DNA from: Dehalococcoidia bacterium
Lineage (GTDB): Bacteria; Chloroflexota; Dehalococcoidia; GIF9; AB-539-J10
NCBI GenBank assembly: GCA_016930935.1
Contig: JAFGFT010000019.1
Span: 52,627 to 116,626 of the forward strand
DNA: 64,000 nucleotides
Direction: 5' to 3'
The position numbers and the translations under genes were made by a program. How positions within the stretch are numbered: position 1 is the first letter of the stretch; the number at the start of each line of letters is the position of its first letter. The notes under the pieces were generated by a model. The model was not told the origin of the DNA, made no database searches, and worked only from the letters and a program-made list of their open reading frames with translations. Shown here in pieces: positions 1 to 8,727 of this stretch.

Positions 1-909
1 TTTTGCGACCCCATGTTTCCGCAACTCTTTCAACGTTTCTACACGGCACGAAGTGAGCGAGTACTGGGCCGGACTATGCTGCTCTATCCCGCCATCTGCA
101 CGCTGGCCTTCTTCCCTCCCGTGGCACTTGGCGTCCTGGGACGGCTCAACTTTCCGGGCCTGGCTGACAAGGCTGCCGACAATATCGTCCCTCTGCTGAT
201 GACGACTATCGCGGGTGACTTCATGGGCACCCTCATCCTCACCGCCGGGCTGGCTGCCCTTATGTCCACAATGGATTCCCAACTTCTCACGCTGTCCTCG
301 ATATTCGCACGTGACCTTCATCCCCTCATCTCCCGAAAACCCGACACGACCGGCCGCACGGGCCGGTTCTTCGTCCTGGGTCTCGCCATCGTCGGGTTCG
401 CCCTTGCAATCAACCCTCCCGCCACCATCCTGCAGATTGCCACTCAGGCCTTCACAGGCCTCGCAGTGCTGTTCCCAACGGTCTTCTTCGGGCTCTATCT
501 GAAGACACCACGCCCTACAGCGGCGCTCGCCTCCATCATCACAGGCGAGGCACTGGTCATTGCCTACGCCCTTCACCTCCTGCCCACCTTCGGATTCCTG
601 CCCGCCGTGCCGGCAATCGCAGGAGCTATCCTTGCCTACGTGTTGGCTCTGCCGCTGCATCGACTGCGCTACAGTCCCTGCCTCCAACGAAGACCTGCCA
701 TATGCCTCACAGGATTCGGCCTTCTGTTCCTCGCGGCTCAGGACTTCTGGCGCTGGGGGGAAACGGGGCCTCTCATCCTCGGATGGCCGACCTGGGCCTG
801 GTATTTCGTGGTTCTCAGCGCCGCACAGACAGCCCTCATGGTCTACTGGCTGCAAACCCCTGAACCTGTTGCAGGGACACTGGACGGAACGAGGACCGTA
901 ACGAACTGA
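1..909 (+). CDS. Sodium:solute symporter family permease, 3' part only
   Basis: C-terminal part of a sodium/solute symporter (SSS family, related to PutP and PanF), an inner-membrane carrier that couples Na+ entry to uptake of a small solute. The frame is open to the first base of the window (residues FCDP precede the ATG at 13), so that ATG is internal and roughly the N-terminal 200 residues lie outside. What remains shows the family QRF.A element (PQLFQRFYTA), then about seven hydrophobic helices, including the conserved GLAALMSTMDSQL stretch typical of these carriers. The substrate cannot be read from the sequence. It is the last gene before rsmG on the same strand; an independent promoter-like element precedes rsmG. 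Confidence 0.85.
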   Translation, partial: FCDPMFPQLFQRFYTARSERVLGRTMLLYPAICTLAFFPPVALGVLGRLNFPGLADKAADNIVPLLMTTIAGDFMGTLILTAGLAALMSTMDSQLLTLSSIFARDLHPLISRKPDTTGRTGRFFVLGLAIVGFALAINPPATILQIATQAFTGLAVLFPTVFFGLYLKTPRPTAALASIITGEALVIAYALHLLPTFGFLPAVPAIAGAILAYVLALPLHRLRYSPCLQRRPAICLTGFGLLFLAAQDFWRWGETGPLILGWPTWAWYFVVLSAAQTALMVYWLQTPEPVAGTLDGTRTVTN

Positions 910-974
910 CACGAACGCACTGTGCGACTACCAGACTCCCATGCGGCCCGTCTTCTCCATCTCCAGCCCACTCC

Positions 975-983
975 TGCTATCAT
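975..983 (+). promoter_or_regulatory. Extended -10 element of rsmG
   Basis: TGCTATCAT, an extended -10 (TGn plus TATCAT), ends only 7 bases before the rsmG ATG. No Shine-Dalgarno site fits in between, so a leaderless transcript is predicted. No convincing -35 box is visible. Confidence 0.45.
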
Positions 984-989
984 TTCCAC

Positions 990-1721
990 ATGATGCAGCA
1001 CCTTGCCGAGGGCGCCGCCCTGATGGGATACGCGCTTTCTTCCGCTCAGCTTCAGCAGTTTGAGGAATTCCGCACCGAACTGCAGCGCGGGAATGAGAGC
1101 ATGAACCTGACGTCCATCAAACAGCCGGCAGATGTGGAGAAATTGCATTTTCTTGACTCTCTGACCGTGCTGCTCGCGCTCGACCTGCCGCAGAATGAAG
1201 ACAACTCCCCATTGATACTGGACGTCGGCTCCGGCGCCGGATTTCCCGGCATTCCACTCAAGATAGTGCTCCCCAAAGCACGCATCAGAATGCTGGAAGC
1301 AACAGGGAAGAAGGTGTCTTTCATGAGACAGGTAATCACCACGATGGGCCTGCCCAACATCGAGGTACTACAGGGTAGAGCAGAGGAACTCGCTCACACT
1401 CCAACCCTACGGGAATCCTTTCCCTTCGTCGTTTCACGTGCGGTTGCCCCGCTCGCAACCCTCGTCGAACTGTGCCTGCCCTTCTGTAGCGTCGGCGGCA
1501 CGTTCATCGCAATGAAGAAGGGGGACATGGATGCCGAACTGAAAGCAGCCGCGCACGCCATCAGGGTTCTTGGAGGAGAGCCCCTCAGTCGCATGGCCGT
1601 CCCATCAAAGCTGTTCGAGGACAACCGCATACTGGTCACCATCGAGAAGCGCATCGCCACTCCACGTTCCTACCCACGGAGGCCCGGCGTACCGTCCCAC
1701 AACCCCCTGCTCAAGGGCTGA
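990..1721 (+). CDS. rsmG: 16S rRNA (guanine-527-N7)-methyltransferase
   Basis: RsmG (GidB) methylates N7 of G527 in the 530 loop of 16S rRNA using S-adenosylmethionine, in the cytoplasm. At 243 residues it has the usual family length. The N-terminal segment carries the family NLTSI and HFLDSL elements; the SAM-binding loop is LDVGSGAGFPGIPL near residue 75; the later FPFVVSRAVAPL and GGTFIAMKKG elements also match the family. The ATG at 990 is preceded by a -10 box rather than a ribosome binding site. An alternative in-frame ATG at 993 would change only one residue. In many bacteria the gene sits near gid/parAB at the origin, but here it is about 50 kb from dnaA. Confidence 0.95.
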   Translation: MMQHLAEGAALMGYALSSAQLQQFEEFRTELQRGNESMNLTSIKQPADVEKLHFLDSLTVLLALDLPQNEDNSPLILDVGSGAGFPGIPLKIVLPKARIRMLEATGKKVSFMRQVITTMGLPNIEVLQGRAEELAHTPTLRESFPFVVSRAVAPLATLVELCLPFCSVGGTFIAMKKGDMDAELKAAAHAIRVLGGEPLSRMAVPSKLFEDNRILVTIEKRIATPRSYPRRPGVPSHNPLLKG

Positions 1722-1784
1722 TTCACCCTCTTTGAGGCCCCCCTTCGGATCCCCGGCGCCCGCTTCAAGGCACACACGAAAATG

Positions 1785-1793
1785 TGCTAGGAT
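1785..1793 (+). promoter_or_regulatory. Extended -10 element of the SDR/thiolase operon
   Basis: TGCTAGGAT lies 33 bases before the SDR start codon and is followed by a good AAAGGAG ribosome binding site. The -35 region is weak (TTCAAG with an 18-base spacer). It is the likely start of transcription for the four CoA-metabolism genes that follow. Confidence 0.35.
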
Positions 1794-1826
1794 ACGAGCA
1801 AACCACCAAAAGGAGACTACACAACG

Positions 1827-2597
1827 ATGGATTCTTCTCCATTCTCGCTTGAGGGCAAGATTGCTCTTATCACGGGTGGAAGCAGGGGTATTGGAAGGGA
1901 GGCCGCTCTCCAGTTCGCCGGCGCTGGTGCCGACGTGGTTGTCGTCGGCCTCGATCTCCCCGACCTTCAGAACGTTGCTGCCGAGGTCAAGGCTCTTGGG
2001 CGCAGGTCCCTCGCACTCGAGGTAGATCTGACAGACAGCGAGCAGATATTCTCAACCGTCGCCCGCGCAACTACGGAGATGGGAGCGATAGACATACTCG
2101 TCAACAATGCAGGCATGGGTCTGACCGAGCGCTTCATGGAAGGCAAGATAGCAACCTGGACGAAGCTCCTCAGCCTCAACCTTCTCGGCCACATCGTGAT
2201 TACACGGGCCGTCCTGGAAGGGATGATAGAGAGGCAGTCAGGAAAAATAGTCAACATTGCGTCAGATGCTGGCCGAGCCGGCAGCTCCGGCCAGGTTGTC
2301 TACGGCGCCACCAAGGGTGGCATGATAGCCTTCACACGGAACCTCGCCGTGGAGATGTCTCGCTACAAGATAAACATCAACTGTGTTTCGCCCGGCCTTA
2401 TCAACACTGTCATGTGGAATAAGACCCGACAGGTGACTCCCAAACTCGCCGAGGCGTACGAGAAGACCATCCCTTGGAAGAGGCTTGGAACACCGGCCGA
2501 GATTGCCTCTGCGATACTCTTCCTCGCCTCAAACAAGGCTGACTACATCACCGGACAGATACTCAGCGTCAATGGCGGTGTTTTCATCGGCGGTTGA
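1827..2597 (+). CDS. SDR-family NAD(P)-dependent oxidoreductase
   Basis: A 256-residue classical short-chain dehydrogenase/reductase, most like FabG or 3-hydroxyacyl-CoA dehydrogenases. The cofactor loop TGGSRGIG is at residues 17-24, NNAG follows near residue 90, the catalytic Ser sits before the YGATK active-site Tyr/Lys motif near residue 155, and the C terminus has the usual GQILSVNGG. A clear AAAGGAG site precedes the ATG. It heads a run with a 3-hydroxyacyl-CoA dehydrogenase, an HMG-CoA-synthase-like protein and a thiolase, which suggests a hydroxyacyl- or ketoacyl-CoA substrate. The exact substrate is not determined by the sequence. Confidence 0.85.
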   Translation: MDSSPFSLEGKIALITGGSRGIGREAALQFAGAGADVVVVGLDLPDLQNVAAEVKALGRRSLALEVDLTDSEQIFSTVARATTEMGAIDILVNNAGMGLTERFMEGKIATWTKLLSLNLLGHIVITRAVLEGMIERQSGKIVNIASDAGRAGSSGQVVYGATKGGMIAFTRNLAVEMSRYKININCVSPGLINTVMWNKTRQVTPKLAEAYEKTIPWKRLGTPAEIASAILFLASNKADYITGQILSVNGGVFIGG

Positions 2598-2642
2598 CGG
2601 CAAGAGCCGATTGTCATTCGGACATAAGGAGGAACGCGCAGC

Positions 2643-3500
2643 ATGCAAATCAAGAAGATCGGTGTCGTCGGCTGCGGCCTCATGGGTTCCGGCATCGCAG
2701 AGATTTCCGCGAAGGCCGGCTATGATGTCGTGGTAGTCGAGGTTGCGGAAGAGTTCCTGAAGAAAGGACTCTCACGAATTGAAACGTCCACACAGAAGGC
2801 CGTAGACAAGGGCAAGTCCACAGCGGAAGAGCGCACCGCCGCGCTCGCACGCATCAAGGGCTCCACGAAGATGGAGGACCTGAAAGACTGCCAGATGGTC
2901 ATTGAGGCCGTCATCGAGAAGATGGAGGAGAAGAAGAAGGTCTTCGCCATTCTCGAGGGTATCTGTCCTGCTGAGACCATCCTCGCCAGCAACACGTCTT
3001 CCCTTTCAATCACGGAGATTGCCAGTTCAACGAAGCATCCAGAACGTGTGCTCGGACTGCACTTCTTCAGTCCTGTCCCTGTGATGAGGCTGCTTGAAGT
3101 CATCCGAACCATCATGATTCGCGACGACGTTGTCGAGGCAGGCGTTGCCTTCGGCGCCGCGGTTGGTAAGGAAACCGTAGTCTGTAAGGACTCCCCCGGC
3201 TTCATCGTGAACCAGTTGTACCTGCCGTACTCGCTGGTCGCCATCCGGCAATGGGAACGCGGACTGGCGAGCATGGAAGATATCGACAAGGCAATGATGC
3301 TCGGGCTGAACTACCCCATGGGTCCTTTCACACTGATGGATTTCGTGGGTCTCGACATTCACTACAACGCATGTATGGCCATCTATGAAGAAACCAAGGA
3401 CCCTGCATACCTTCCCCCACTCGTGCTGAAGAAGATGGTTCAATCGGGACAGCTCGGTAGGAAGACAGGCAAGGGATTCTACGACTATGCGAGCAAGTAG
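2643..3500 (+). CDS. 3-hydroxyacyl-CoA (3-hydroxybutyryl-CoA) dehydrogenase
   Basis: A 285-residue soluble enzyme of the PaaH/Hbd family, interconverting 3-hydroxyacyl-CoA and 3-oxoacyl-CoA with NAD(H). The Rossmann loop GCGLMGSGIAE is at residues 10-20; ASNTSSLSITE and LHFFSPVPVM carry the conserved Ser and the catalytic His; KDSPGFIVN and GLNYPMGPFTLMDFVGLD are family hallmarks of the C-terminal dimerisation domain. Length matches the single-function short form without an enoyl-CoA hydratase domain. An AAGGAGG site lies just upstream. It is 45 bases from the SDR gene and 52 from the next gene, so it is probably part of one operon acting in beta-oxidation or its reverse. Confidence 0.9.
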   Translation: MQIKKIGVVGCGLMGSGIAEISAKAGYDVVVVEVAEEFLKKGLSRIETSTQKAVDKGKSTAEERTAALARIKGSTKMEDLKDCQMVIEAVIEKMEEKKKVFAILEGICPAETILASNTSSLSITEIASSTKHPERVLGLHFFSPVPVMRLLEVIRTIMIRDDVVEAGVAFGAAVGKETVVCKDSPGFIVNQLYLPYSLVAIRQWERGLASMEDIDKAMMLGLNYPMGPFTLMDFVGLDIHYNACMAIYEETKDPAYLPPLVLKKMVQSGQLGRKTGKGFYDYASK

Positions 3501-3552
3501 CAACGCGATGGAGCGCTGCACTTGTCCGGCAGAAGGAAGGAGTCAATAAGAA

Positions 3553-4968
3553 ATGACAGGAATCGTATCGTACGCACCATATCTGCCCCTCAACAGGTTG
3601 GACAGGGCCGAGATTGGCCGCGCCTGGGGTAAGGGAGGCAAGGGAGAAAAGGCGGTCGCCAGTTTCGACGAAGATGCTCTGACCATGGCGGTTGCAGTCG
3701 GCCAGTCGTGCCTCAAAGGCATCGACGTCAAGACGGTCGACGGACTGTTCTTCGCCTCAACCACCGCACCCTACGCCGAGAAGCAATCGGCTGCCACCAT
3801 CGCGGCAGCGCTCGGGATGGGAGCAGAAGTCTACACCGCCGATTTCGGCAACTCTCTCAGGAGCAGCACCAATGCGCTCCGTGCGGCCGTTGATGCCGTC
3901 AACAGCGGTTCTCTCAAGAATGTCCTTGTCTGCGCAGCAGACCGCCGAATTGCCCTCCCCAATGGCGCAAATGAGATGGCGTTTGGCGATGGCGCAGGCG
4001 CATTGCTCATCGGCAAGGAAGGCGTTGTGGCCTCCATCGACTCGATGTACACGATGTCCGACGAGATAATCGATGTATTCAGGTCAGACACCGACCGTTA
4101 CGTGAAGTCATGGGAGGTCCGCTTCGTTCGCGACGATGGTCACGGCCGTGTGGTCCCCCAGGCAATCAAGGCCGCCCTGGACAAGCAGGGCGAGACGATT
4201 GCTGACTTCACGAAGATAGTGATGTACTCACCGGATGCGCGACAATTGGGCGCTGTCACCAAGGCCATGAAACTGGACCCTGCGAAGGTACAGGACACGT
4301 TCTTCAACGAGTTTGGCGATACAGGCAACGCACAGGTACTAATCACCCTCGCGGCCGCTCTTGAGCAGGCCAAGGCGGGCGACCGGATTCTGGTTGCGTC
4401 CTACGGCAATGGTGCGGATATATTCGCGCTTACCGCAGCCGAAGGTCTCGCCGCAGCGAAGCCTGCGCGCGACATAGACTACTACCTCACGACGAAACTC
4501 ATGATCTCAACCTATGAGAAGTATCTTCGCTGGCGTGAGGTAGTTGAAGTGGAGCCCCCCGCCACCGCTGCAATGGAGCAGCCCTCTCCTGTTGCGCTCT
4601 GGCGCGACAACAAGAGCGGCCTTGACCTCCATGGTGTGAAATGCAGGAAGTGCGGCACCCCGCAGTATCCAGCACAGCGCGTGTGCATCGAGTGTGGCTC
4701 GAAAGACGATTTCGATGACTACTCGTTCTCAGACAAGGAATCGTTCCTTTCAACCTATAGCCATGACTCCCTGGGCGTCAGCGCTGACCCGCCAACCACC
4801 ATCGCTGCTGTCGACTTCACGGGAGGCGGCAGAATCACGTGCGACATGACGGACAGAAACCCTGCGGAGATCAAGATTGGCATACCGATCGAGATGGTCT
4901 TCAGGATACTCAGAAACATCGGTGGCTTCTACACCTACTGGTGGAAAGCACGCCCGAAGAGAGACTAG
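3553..4968 (+). CDS. HMG-CoA-synthase-like protein fused to a DUF35 zinc-ribbon/OB domain, catalytic residues apparently lost
   Basis: A 471-residue fusion. Residues 1-310 have the thiolase-superfamily fold of archaeal-type HMG-CoA synthases (GDGAGALLIG, then GDRILVASYGNGAD). Residues 355-470 are a DUF35 (OB-fold acyl-CoA-binding) domain with a rubredoxin-like zinc ribbon, Cys364/367 and Cys378/381. In archaea a separate DUF35 protein bridges thiolase and HMG-CoA synthase in a channelling complex; here it is fused and the thiolase gene is 27 bases downstream. By hand alignment the active-site Glu, Cys and His of HMG-CoA synthases fall on Thr70, Leu102 and Tyr225, so the condensing activity is probably absent. 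A scaffold or CoA-binding partner of the thiolase is my inference. Starts at ATG 3553; a GGAAGGAG site is about 12 bases upstream. Confidence 0.75.
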   Translation: MTGIVSYAPYLPLNRLDRAEIGRAWGKGGKGEKAVASFDEDALTMAVAVGQSCLKGIDVKTVDGLFFASTTAPYAEKQSAATIAAALGMGAEVYTADFGNSLRSSTNALRAAVDAVNSGSLKNVLVCAADRRIALPNGANEMAFGDGAGALLIGKEGVVASIDSMYTMSDEIIDVFRSDTDRYVKSWEVRFVRDDGHGRVVPQAIKAALDKQGETIADFTKIVMYSPDARQLGAVTKAMKLDPAKVQDTFFNEFGDTGNAQVLITLAAALEQAKAGDRILVASYGNGADIFALTAAEGLAAAKPARDIDYYLTTKLMISTYEKYLRWREVVEVEPPATAAMEQPSPVALWRDNKSGLDLHGVKCRKCGTPQYPAQRVCIECGSKDDFDDYSFSDKESFLSTYSHDSLGVSADPPTTIAAVDFTGGGRITCDMTDRNPAEIKIGIPIEMVFRILRNIGGFYTYWWKARPKRD

Positions 4969-4995
4969 CAACACTAGCTACAAGCGAGGTGAAAA

Positions 4996-6186
4996 ATGGA
5001 CGGAATCAAAGATAAGGTCGCTATCGTTGGGATGGGATGCTGCAAGTTCGGCGAAAACTGGGACAAGAGCGCCGACGACATGATAATCGACTCGGTATAC
5101 GAGGCCTACGAGGACGCGGGCATCGAGCCGAAGGATATCCAGGCTGCATGGCTCGGCACCTACATGACTGAATGGACAGGACAGATGCTGTCACGTGCGT
5201 TGAAGCTCGACTTCATTCCAGTCACCAGGGTCGAGAATGCGTGTGCTACGGGTTCGGACGCCCTCCGGAATGCGTGCTACGCAGTCGCGTCCGGCGCGTG
5301 CGACATCGCACTCGCCGTCGGCGTCGAAAAACTGAAGGACTCAGGGTTCAGTGGACTGCCCGACTTCGAGATTCACCGAAGGCAGCTCAACACCTACCGG
5401 AGCCGCTCCTTCAGCCCTCCAGGGCACTTCGCGATGATGGCCACGAAGTACTTCGATAAGTACGGCCTCAGTTACGAGGAAGGCAAGCGCGTCATCGGGA
5501 GCATCTCCGTGAAGAACCACTACAACGGTTCGCTTCACCCCAAGGCTCACTTCCAGGCCGAGACAACCCTTGAGAAGGTTCTCAAGTCCCCAATCATCGC
5601 ATCACCCCTCGGATTGATGGACTGCTGTGGCGTCAGTGATGGTGCGGCCGCAGCCATCGTAACCAGGGCCGATCTGGCGAAGAACTTCAGGCCAGACCCC
5701 ATCTACCTCAAGGGACTCCAGATTGCCGTCGGCCCGGGCGAAGGCTACATGAGTCAGAAGTATGACTGGGTCCACGTCGAAGAGACCCTCAGGGCCGGAC
5801 AGCGCGCGTACGCCGAGGCAGGCGTCAAGAACCCGCGAGAAGAGATCAGCATGGCTGAAGTGCATGACTGCTTCAGCATCACCGAACTGGTCATCATGGA
5901 GGACCTGGGATTCAGCGAGCGCGGCAAGGCGCCCGAGGATGTTGATGCCGGCTTCTTCAAACTGGACGGCGGTCTGCCGATCAATACCGACGGCGGTCTG
6001 AAATGCTTCGGACATCCCATCGGAGCGAGCGGCCTCAGGATGATGTACGAGGTCTACAAGCAGCTTCAGGGCAAGGCCGACAAGCGGCAGATTAAGAACC
6101 CGCGACTGGGTCTCACACACAACCTTGGCGGCACACCCGCCACTTGTAGTGTGAGTGTCATCATCGCCGGCAACGAGAAGGGATAG
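4996..6186 (+). CDS. Thiolase, SCP-x type acetyl-CoA acyltransferase
   Basis: A 396-residue thiolase of the SCP2/SCP-x group that works with DUF35 partners. The nucleophilic cysteine is Cys83 in VENACATGSDAL. The second catalytic region is VHDCFSITEL, and the C terminus has CFGHPIGASG with the conserved His, followed by HNLGG. It would cleave 3-oxoacyl-CoA with CoA or condense two acyl-CoAs. An AGCGAGGTG site precedes the ATG. As last gene of the module it is followed by a strong hairpin terminator. Its pairing with the DUF35 fusion parallels the archaeal thiolase/DUF35/HMG-CoA synthase complex and the BbsA/BbsB thiolase pair of anaerobic toluene degradation; the chain length of its substrate is unknown. 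Confidence 0.85.
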   Translation: MDGIKDKVAIVGMGCCKFGENWDKSADDMIIDSVYEAYEDAGIEPKDIQAAWLGTYMTEWTGQMLSRALKLDFIPVTRVENACATGSDALRNACYAVASGACDIALAVGVEKLKDSGFSGLPDFEIHRRQLNTYRSRSFSPPGHFAMMATKYFDKYGLSYEEGKRVIGSISVKNHYNGSLHPKAHFQAETTLEKVLKSPIIASPLGLMDCCGVSDGAAAAIVTRADLAKNFRPDPIYLKGLQIAVGPGEGYMSQKYDWVHVEETLRAGQRAYAEAGVKNPREEISMAEVHDCFSITELVIMEDLGFSERGKAPEDVDAGFFKLDGGLPINTDGGLKCFGHPIGASGLRMMYEVYKQLQGKADKRQIKNPRLGLTHNLGGTPATCSVSVIIAGNEKG

Positions 6187-6247
6187 ACACCTTCCGCAGG
6201 GTCGCCATGCCGATGGCGCATGGCCCTACGACGGCAACAGGACATCG

Positions 6248-6293
6248 AAAGGCGGTAGGACTGAGGACGACGGGTCCTCAGCCCGCCGCCTTT
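6248..6293 (+). terminator. Hairpin terminator after the thiolase operon
   Basis: Two nested perfect arms, AAAGGCGG/CCGCCTTT outside and CTGAGGAC/GTCCTCAG inside with a 5-base loop, followed by a pyrimidine-rich TTTGTCTTTCCC run. This fits a rho-independent terminator between the thiolase and pdxS. Confidence 0.7.
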
Positions 6294-6370
6294 GTCTTTC
6301 CCTTTTCCAGAGACGCTGCGCACGAGTCAGGTTTCAGTTTCCTCGATTGACCCGCACGAGTATGATGCCT

Positions 6371-6399
6371 TTGCTTCCCGCGAGTAGCTGACCTATAAT
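6371..6399 (+). promoter_or_regulatory. pdxS promoter, TTGCTT-N17-TATAAT
   Basis: A near-consensus sigma-70 type promoter with a perfect TATAAT. The last base of the -10 box is 7 bases before the pdxS ATG, so transcription should begin at or next to the start codon (leaderless mRNA). Confidence 0.7.
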
Positions 6400-6405
6400 A
6401 CAACC

Positions 6406-7287
6406 ATGGAGAAGAGCACTTTCCGGACGAAGAGCGGTCTTGCACAATCCCTCAAGGGCGGCGTGATTATGGACGTCGTGACCGCAGAGCAAGCAAAGAT
6501 AGCCGAGGACGCCGGGGCATGCGCAGTCATGGCCCTTGAGCGCGTCCCTGCCGATATCAGGGCAGCCGGCGGCGTGGCCAGGATGGCTGACCCGACGGTG
6601 ATAACTGCAATCATGGAAGCCGTCAGCATCCCGGTCATGGCCAAGTGCCGCATCGGGCACTTCGTCGAAGCGCAGGTCCTGCAATCGATGGGCGTCGACT
6701 TCATCGACGAGTCGGAAGTGCTCACCCCCGCAGATGAGAGTTTCCACGTATGGAAACACGATTTCGATGTCCCCTTCGTGTGCGGTTGCCGGGAACTCGG
6801 AGAGGCGCTACGCCGCATCGCAGAGGGAGCGGCGATGATTCGAACCAAGGGAGAGGCTGGCACTGGCAACATCGTCGAGGCGGTACGCCACATGCGCGCT
6901 GTGCAGGACGGCATCCGCAGAGTACAGTCTCTGCAGAAAGAACAACTCGTCACAGAGGCCAAGAATCTCGGTTCACCCCTTCAGCTTCTCCTCGACCTGC
7001 ACGAGTCAGGAAAGCTACCTGTCGTCAACTTCGCTGCCGGGGGAGTTGCCACTCCTGCCGATGCAGCACTCATGATGCAACTCGGAGCCGAGGGCGTGTT
7101 CGTCGGTTCAGGCATCTTCAAGTCCAGCAATCCCGCAGCGAGAGCGAAGGCTGTGGTGGAGGCTGTGACTCACTACCAGGACCCAGCCATCATCGCGCAG
7201 GTCTCCAAGGGACTTGGTGAGGCAATGCCCGGCATCGAGATCGGGTCCATTCCTCCGCAGGACCTTCTGGCCTCCAGGGGTTGGTAG
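6406..7287 (+). CDS. pdxS: Pyridoxal 5'-phosphate synthase, PdxS subunit
   Basis: PdxS makes pyridoxal phosphate from ribose 5-phosphate, glyceraldehyde 3-phosphate and ammonia in the DXP-independent pathway. The 293-residue protein is a typical TIM barrel: [14 protein letters not shown] with the active-site Asp, the lysine in [45 protein letters not shown], and the phosphate-binding [16 protein letters not shown] and GVFVGSGIF loops. The glutaminase partner PdxT, often adjacent, is absent from this window. No ribosome binding site is visible; the TATAAT box 7 bases away supports leaderless translation. It heads the housekeeping run to yraN. Confidence 0.95.
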   Translation: MEKSTFRTKSGLAQSLKGGVIMDVVTAEQAKIAEDAGACAVMALERVPADIRAAGGVARMADPTVITAIMEAVSIPVMAKCRIGHFVEAQVLQSMGVDFIDESEVLTPADESFHVWKHDFDVPFVCGCRELGEALRRIAEGAAMIRTKGEAGTGNIVEAVRHMRAVQDGIRRVQSLQKEQLVTEAKNLGSPLQLLLDLHESGKLPVVNFAAGGVATPADAALMMQLGAEGVFVGSGIFKSSNPAARAKAVVEAVTHYQDPAIIAQVSKGLGEAMPGIEIGSIPPQDLLASRGW

Positions 7288-7295
7288 GAGCGCGG

Positions 7296-8723
7296 TTGCG
7301 AAAGGTAGTAGCTGACGCACTTGATGCTCTCCTTGACGTGCTTCCGCCCCATGTCCGCGAACCTCTTCGCGAGCAGTCACGGATAAACGACATCCTCGAG
7401 ATTGTCATAGACCTCGGGAGTCCCCCCGAAGCGCGCTTCCCTCAAGAGGAAGTGCTCGTCAGCAGCAAAGAAGTCGACCAGGAAGACATCGCCTATGTCG
7501 TGTCGCGAATCGGGGAGTTTACCAGTGACAACAGGGCGGGCATCGAACGTACGCTGCACCGCATCTCAGCGATGCGCAACCGCCATGGCGCCATTGTCGG
7601 ACTCACCTGCAGGGTCGGCCGTGCCGTATTCGGCATGGTTGACATGATAGAGGACCTTATCGAGTCCGGGCAGAACATCCTGCTCCTCGGCAGACCGGGA
7701 GTTGGCAAGACGACCATGCTGCGCGAGGCAGCCAGGGTACTCGCAGACAGCGCGAAGAAGCGCGTCATCGTTATCGACACATCGAACGAGATTGCCGGTG
7801 ATGGTGATATTCCCCATCCCGCCATCGGTCACGCTCGGCGCATGCAGGTCTCTTCTCCTGAACGGCAGCACGCAGTGATGATTGAGGCCGTCGAGAACCA
7901 CATGCCCGAGGTCATCATTATCGATGAAATAGGAACTGAACTTGAGGCTCAGGCCGCGAGGACGATTGCCGAAAGAGGGGTACAACTCATCGGAACGGCA
8001 CACGGCAACAGCTTGGACAACCTCATTCTGAACCCCACACTTGCCGACCTCGTTGGAGGCACGCAGTCCGTGACACTGGGAGACGAAGAGGCACGGCGGC
8101 GGCGCACGCAGAAGTCCGTGCTGGAACGCAGGGCACCTCCCACGTTCGACGTAATCGTTGAGATTGTCGATTTCTACCGTGTCTCGGTCCATCTGAATGT
8201 TGCCGAAGCTGTGGACAGCCTTCTGGCTCACAAGTCCGTGCAGACGGAGACTCGCTGGGTTGATAGCGAAGACCGCGTCCGGCGGGAGACCCAGCGCTCC
8301 ACTGCCACTGGTGCCACAACTCGTGAAGAAGAAGCCGAGGTTTCGTTCCTTCCGGGTCATGAGATACCCGTCAGAATCTTCCCCTTCGGTGTGAACAAGT
8401 CCCGCCTCGATGTCGCTGCCAGAAGAGAGAAGAAAGCAATACAGATAGTGGAGGATTTCCGCGGCTCCGACCTGTTCCTGACAACGTTGCCTCACTACCG
8501 GCGGAAGCCGCAGCGGGTTCGCGACGCCGAAGCGCTCGGCATTCCGGTCTACGTGCTCAAGAGCAACGACCTCTCACAATTGCGCCAATGCCTGCACTCC
8601 ATGTCGCCCGGCCTCTCAAGAACCAGCTATGTCCAGGAACTGCAGCAGACCCTCTCCAGCAGGAAAGGCAAGAACAGGGGCAGCGCCCAGCCACATGACA
8701 GAATCCCGCAGGAGGCAGCGTAG
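7296..8723 (+). CDS. R3H-type AAA ATPase (SpoIIIAA/Ycf45-like)
   Basis: A protein of about 475 residues related to the single-stranded nucleic-acid binding R3H ATPases found in cyanobacteria, plastids (Ycf45) and Chloroflexi, with an ATPase core like SpoIIIAA. Walker A is LLGRPGVGKTTM, Walker B is EVIIIDEIGTE, and a conserved RGVQLIGTAHG follows. After the ATPase core (to about residue 300) comes a linker rich in charged residues and then a small C-terminal domain (VRDAEALGIPVYVLKSND onwards) where the R3H region lies. Its role is unknown, perhaps RNA- or DNA-related. I chose TTG 7296, which has a TAGGAG site; the TTG at 7281, overlapping the pdxS stop, is also possible. Confidence 0.75.
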   Translation: MRKVVADALDALLDVLPPHVREPLREQSRINDILEIVIDLGSPPEARFPQEEVLVSSKEVDQEDIAYVVSRIGEFTSDNRAGIERTLHRISAMRNRHGAIVGLTCRVGRAVFGMVDMIEDLIESGQNILLLGRPGVGKTTMLREAARVLADSAKKRVIVIDTSNEIAGDGDIPHPAIGHARRMQVSSPERQHAVMIEAVENHMPEVIIIDEIGTELEAQAARTIAERGVQLIGTAHGNSLDNLILNPTLADLVGGTQSVTLGDEEARRRRTQKSVLERRAPPTFDVIVEIVDFYRVSVHLNVAEAVDSLLAHKSVQTETRWVDSEDRVRRETQRSTATGATTREEEAEVSFLPGHEIPVRIFPFGVNKSRLDVAARREKKAIQIVEDFRGSDLFLTTLPHYRRKPQRVRDAEALGIPVYVLKSNDLSQLRQCLHSMSPGLSRTSYVQELQQTLSSRKGKNRGSAQPHDRIPQEAA

Positions 8724-8727
8724 TCTG

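Noticed and set aside
6406-7287. A missing pdxT as a notable anomaly
   Set aside because: pdxT is often unlinked from pdxS, so its absence from this window is not unusual in itself.
7566-8495. 309-codon minus-strand ORF inside the AAA ATPase gene
   Set aside because: Antisense shadow; the plus-strand frame has intact Walker motifs.
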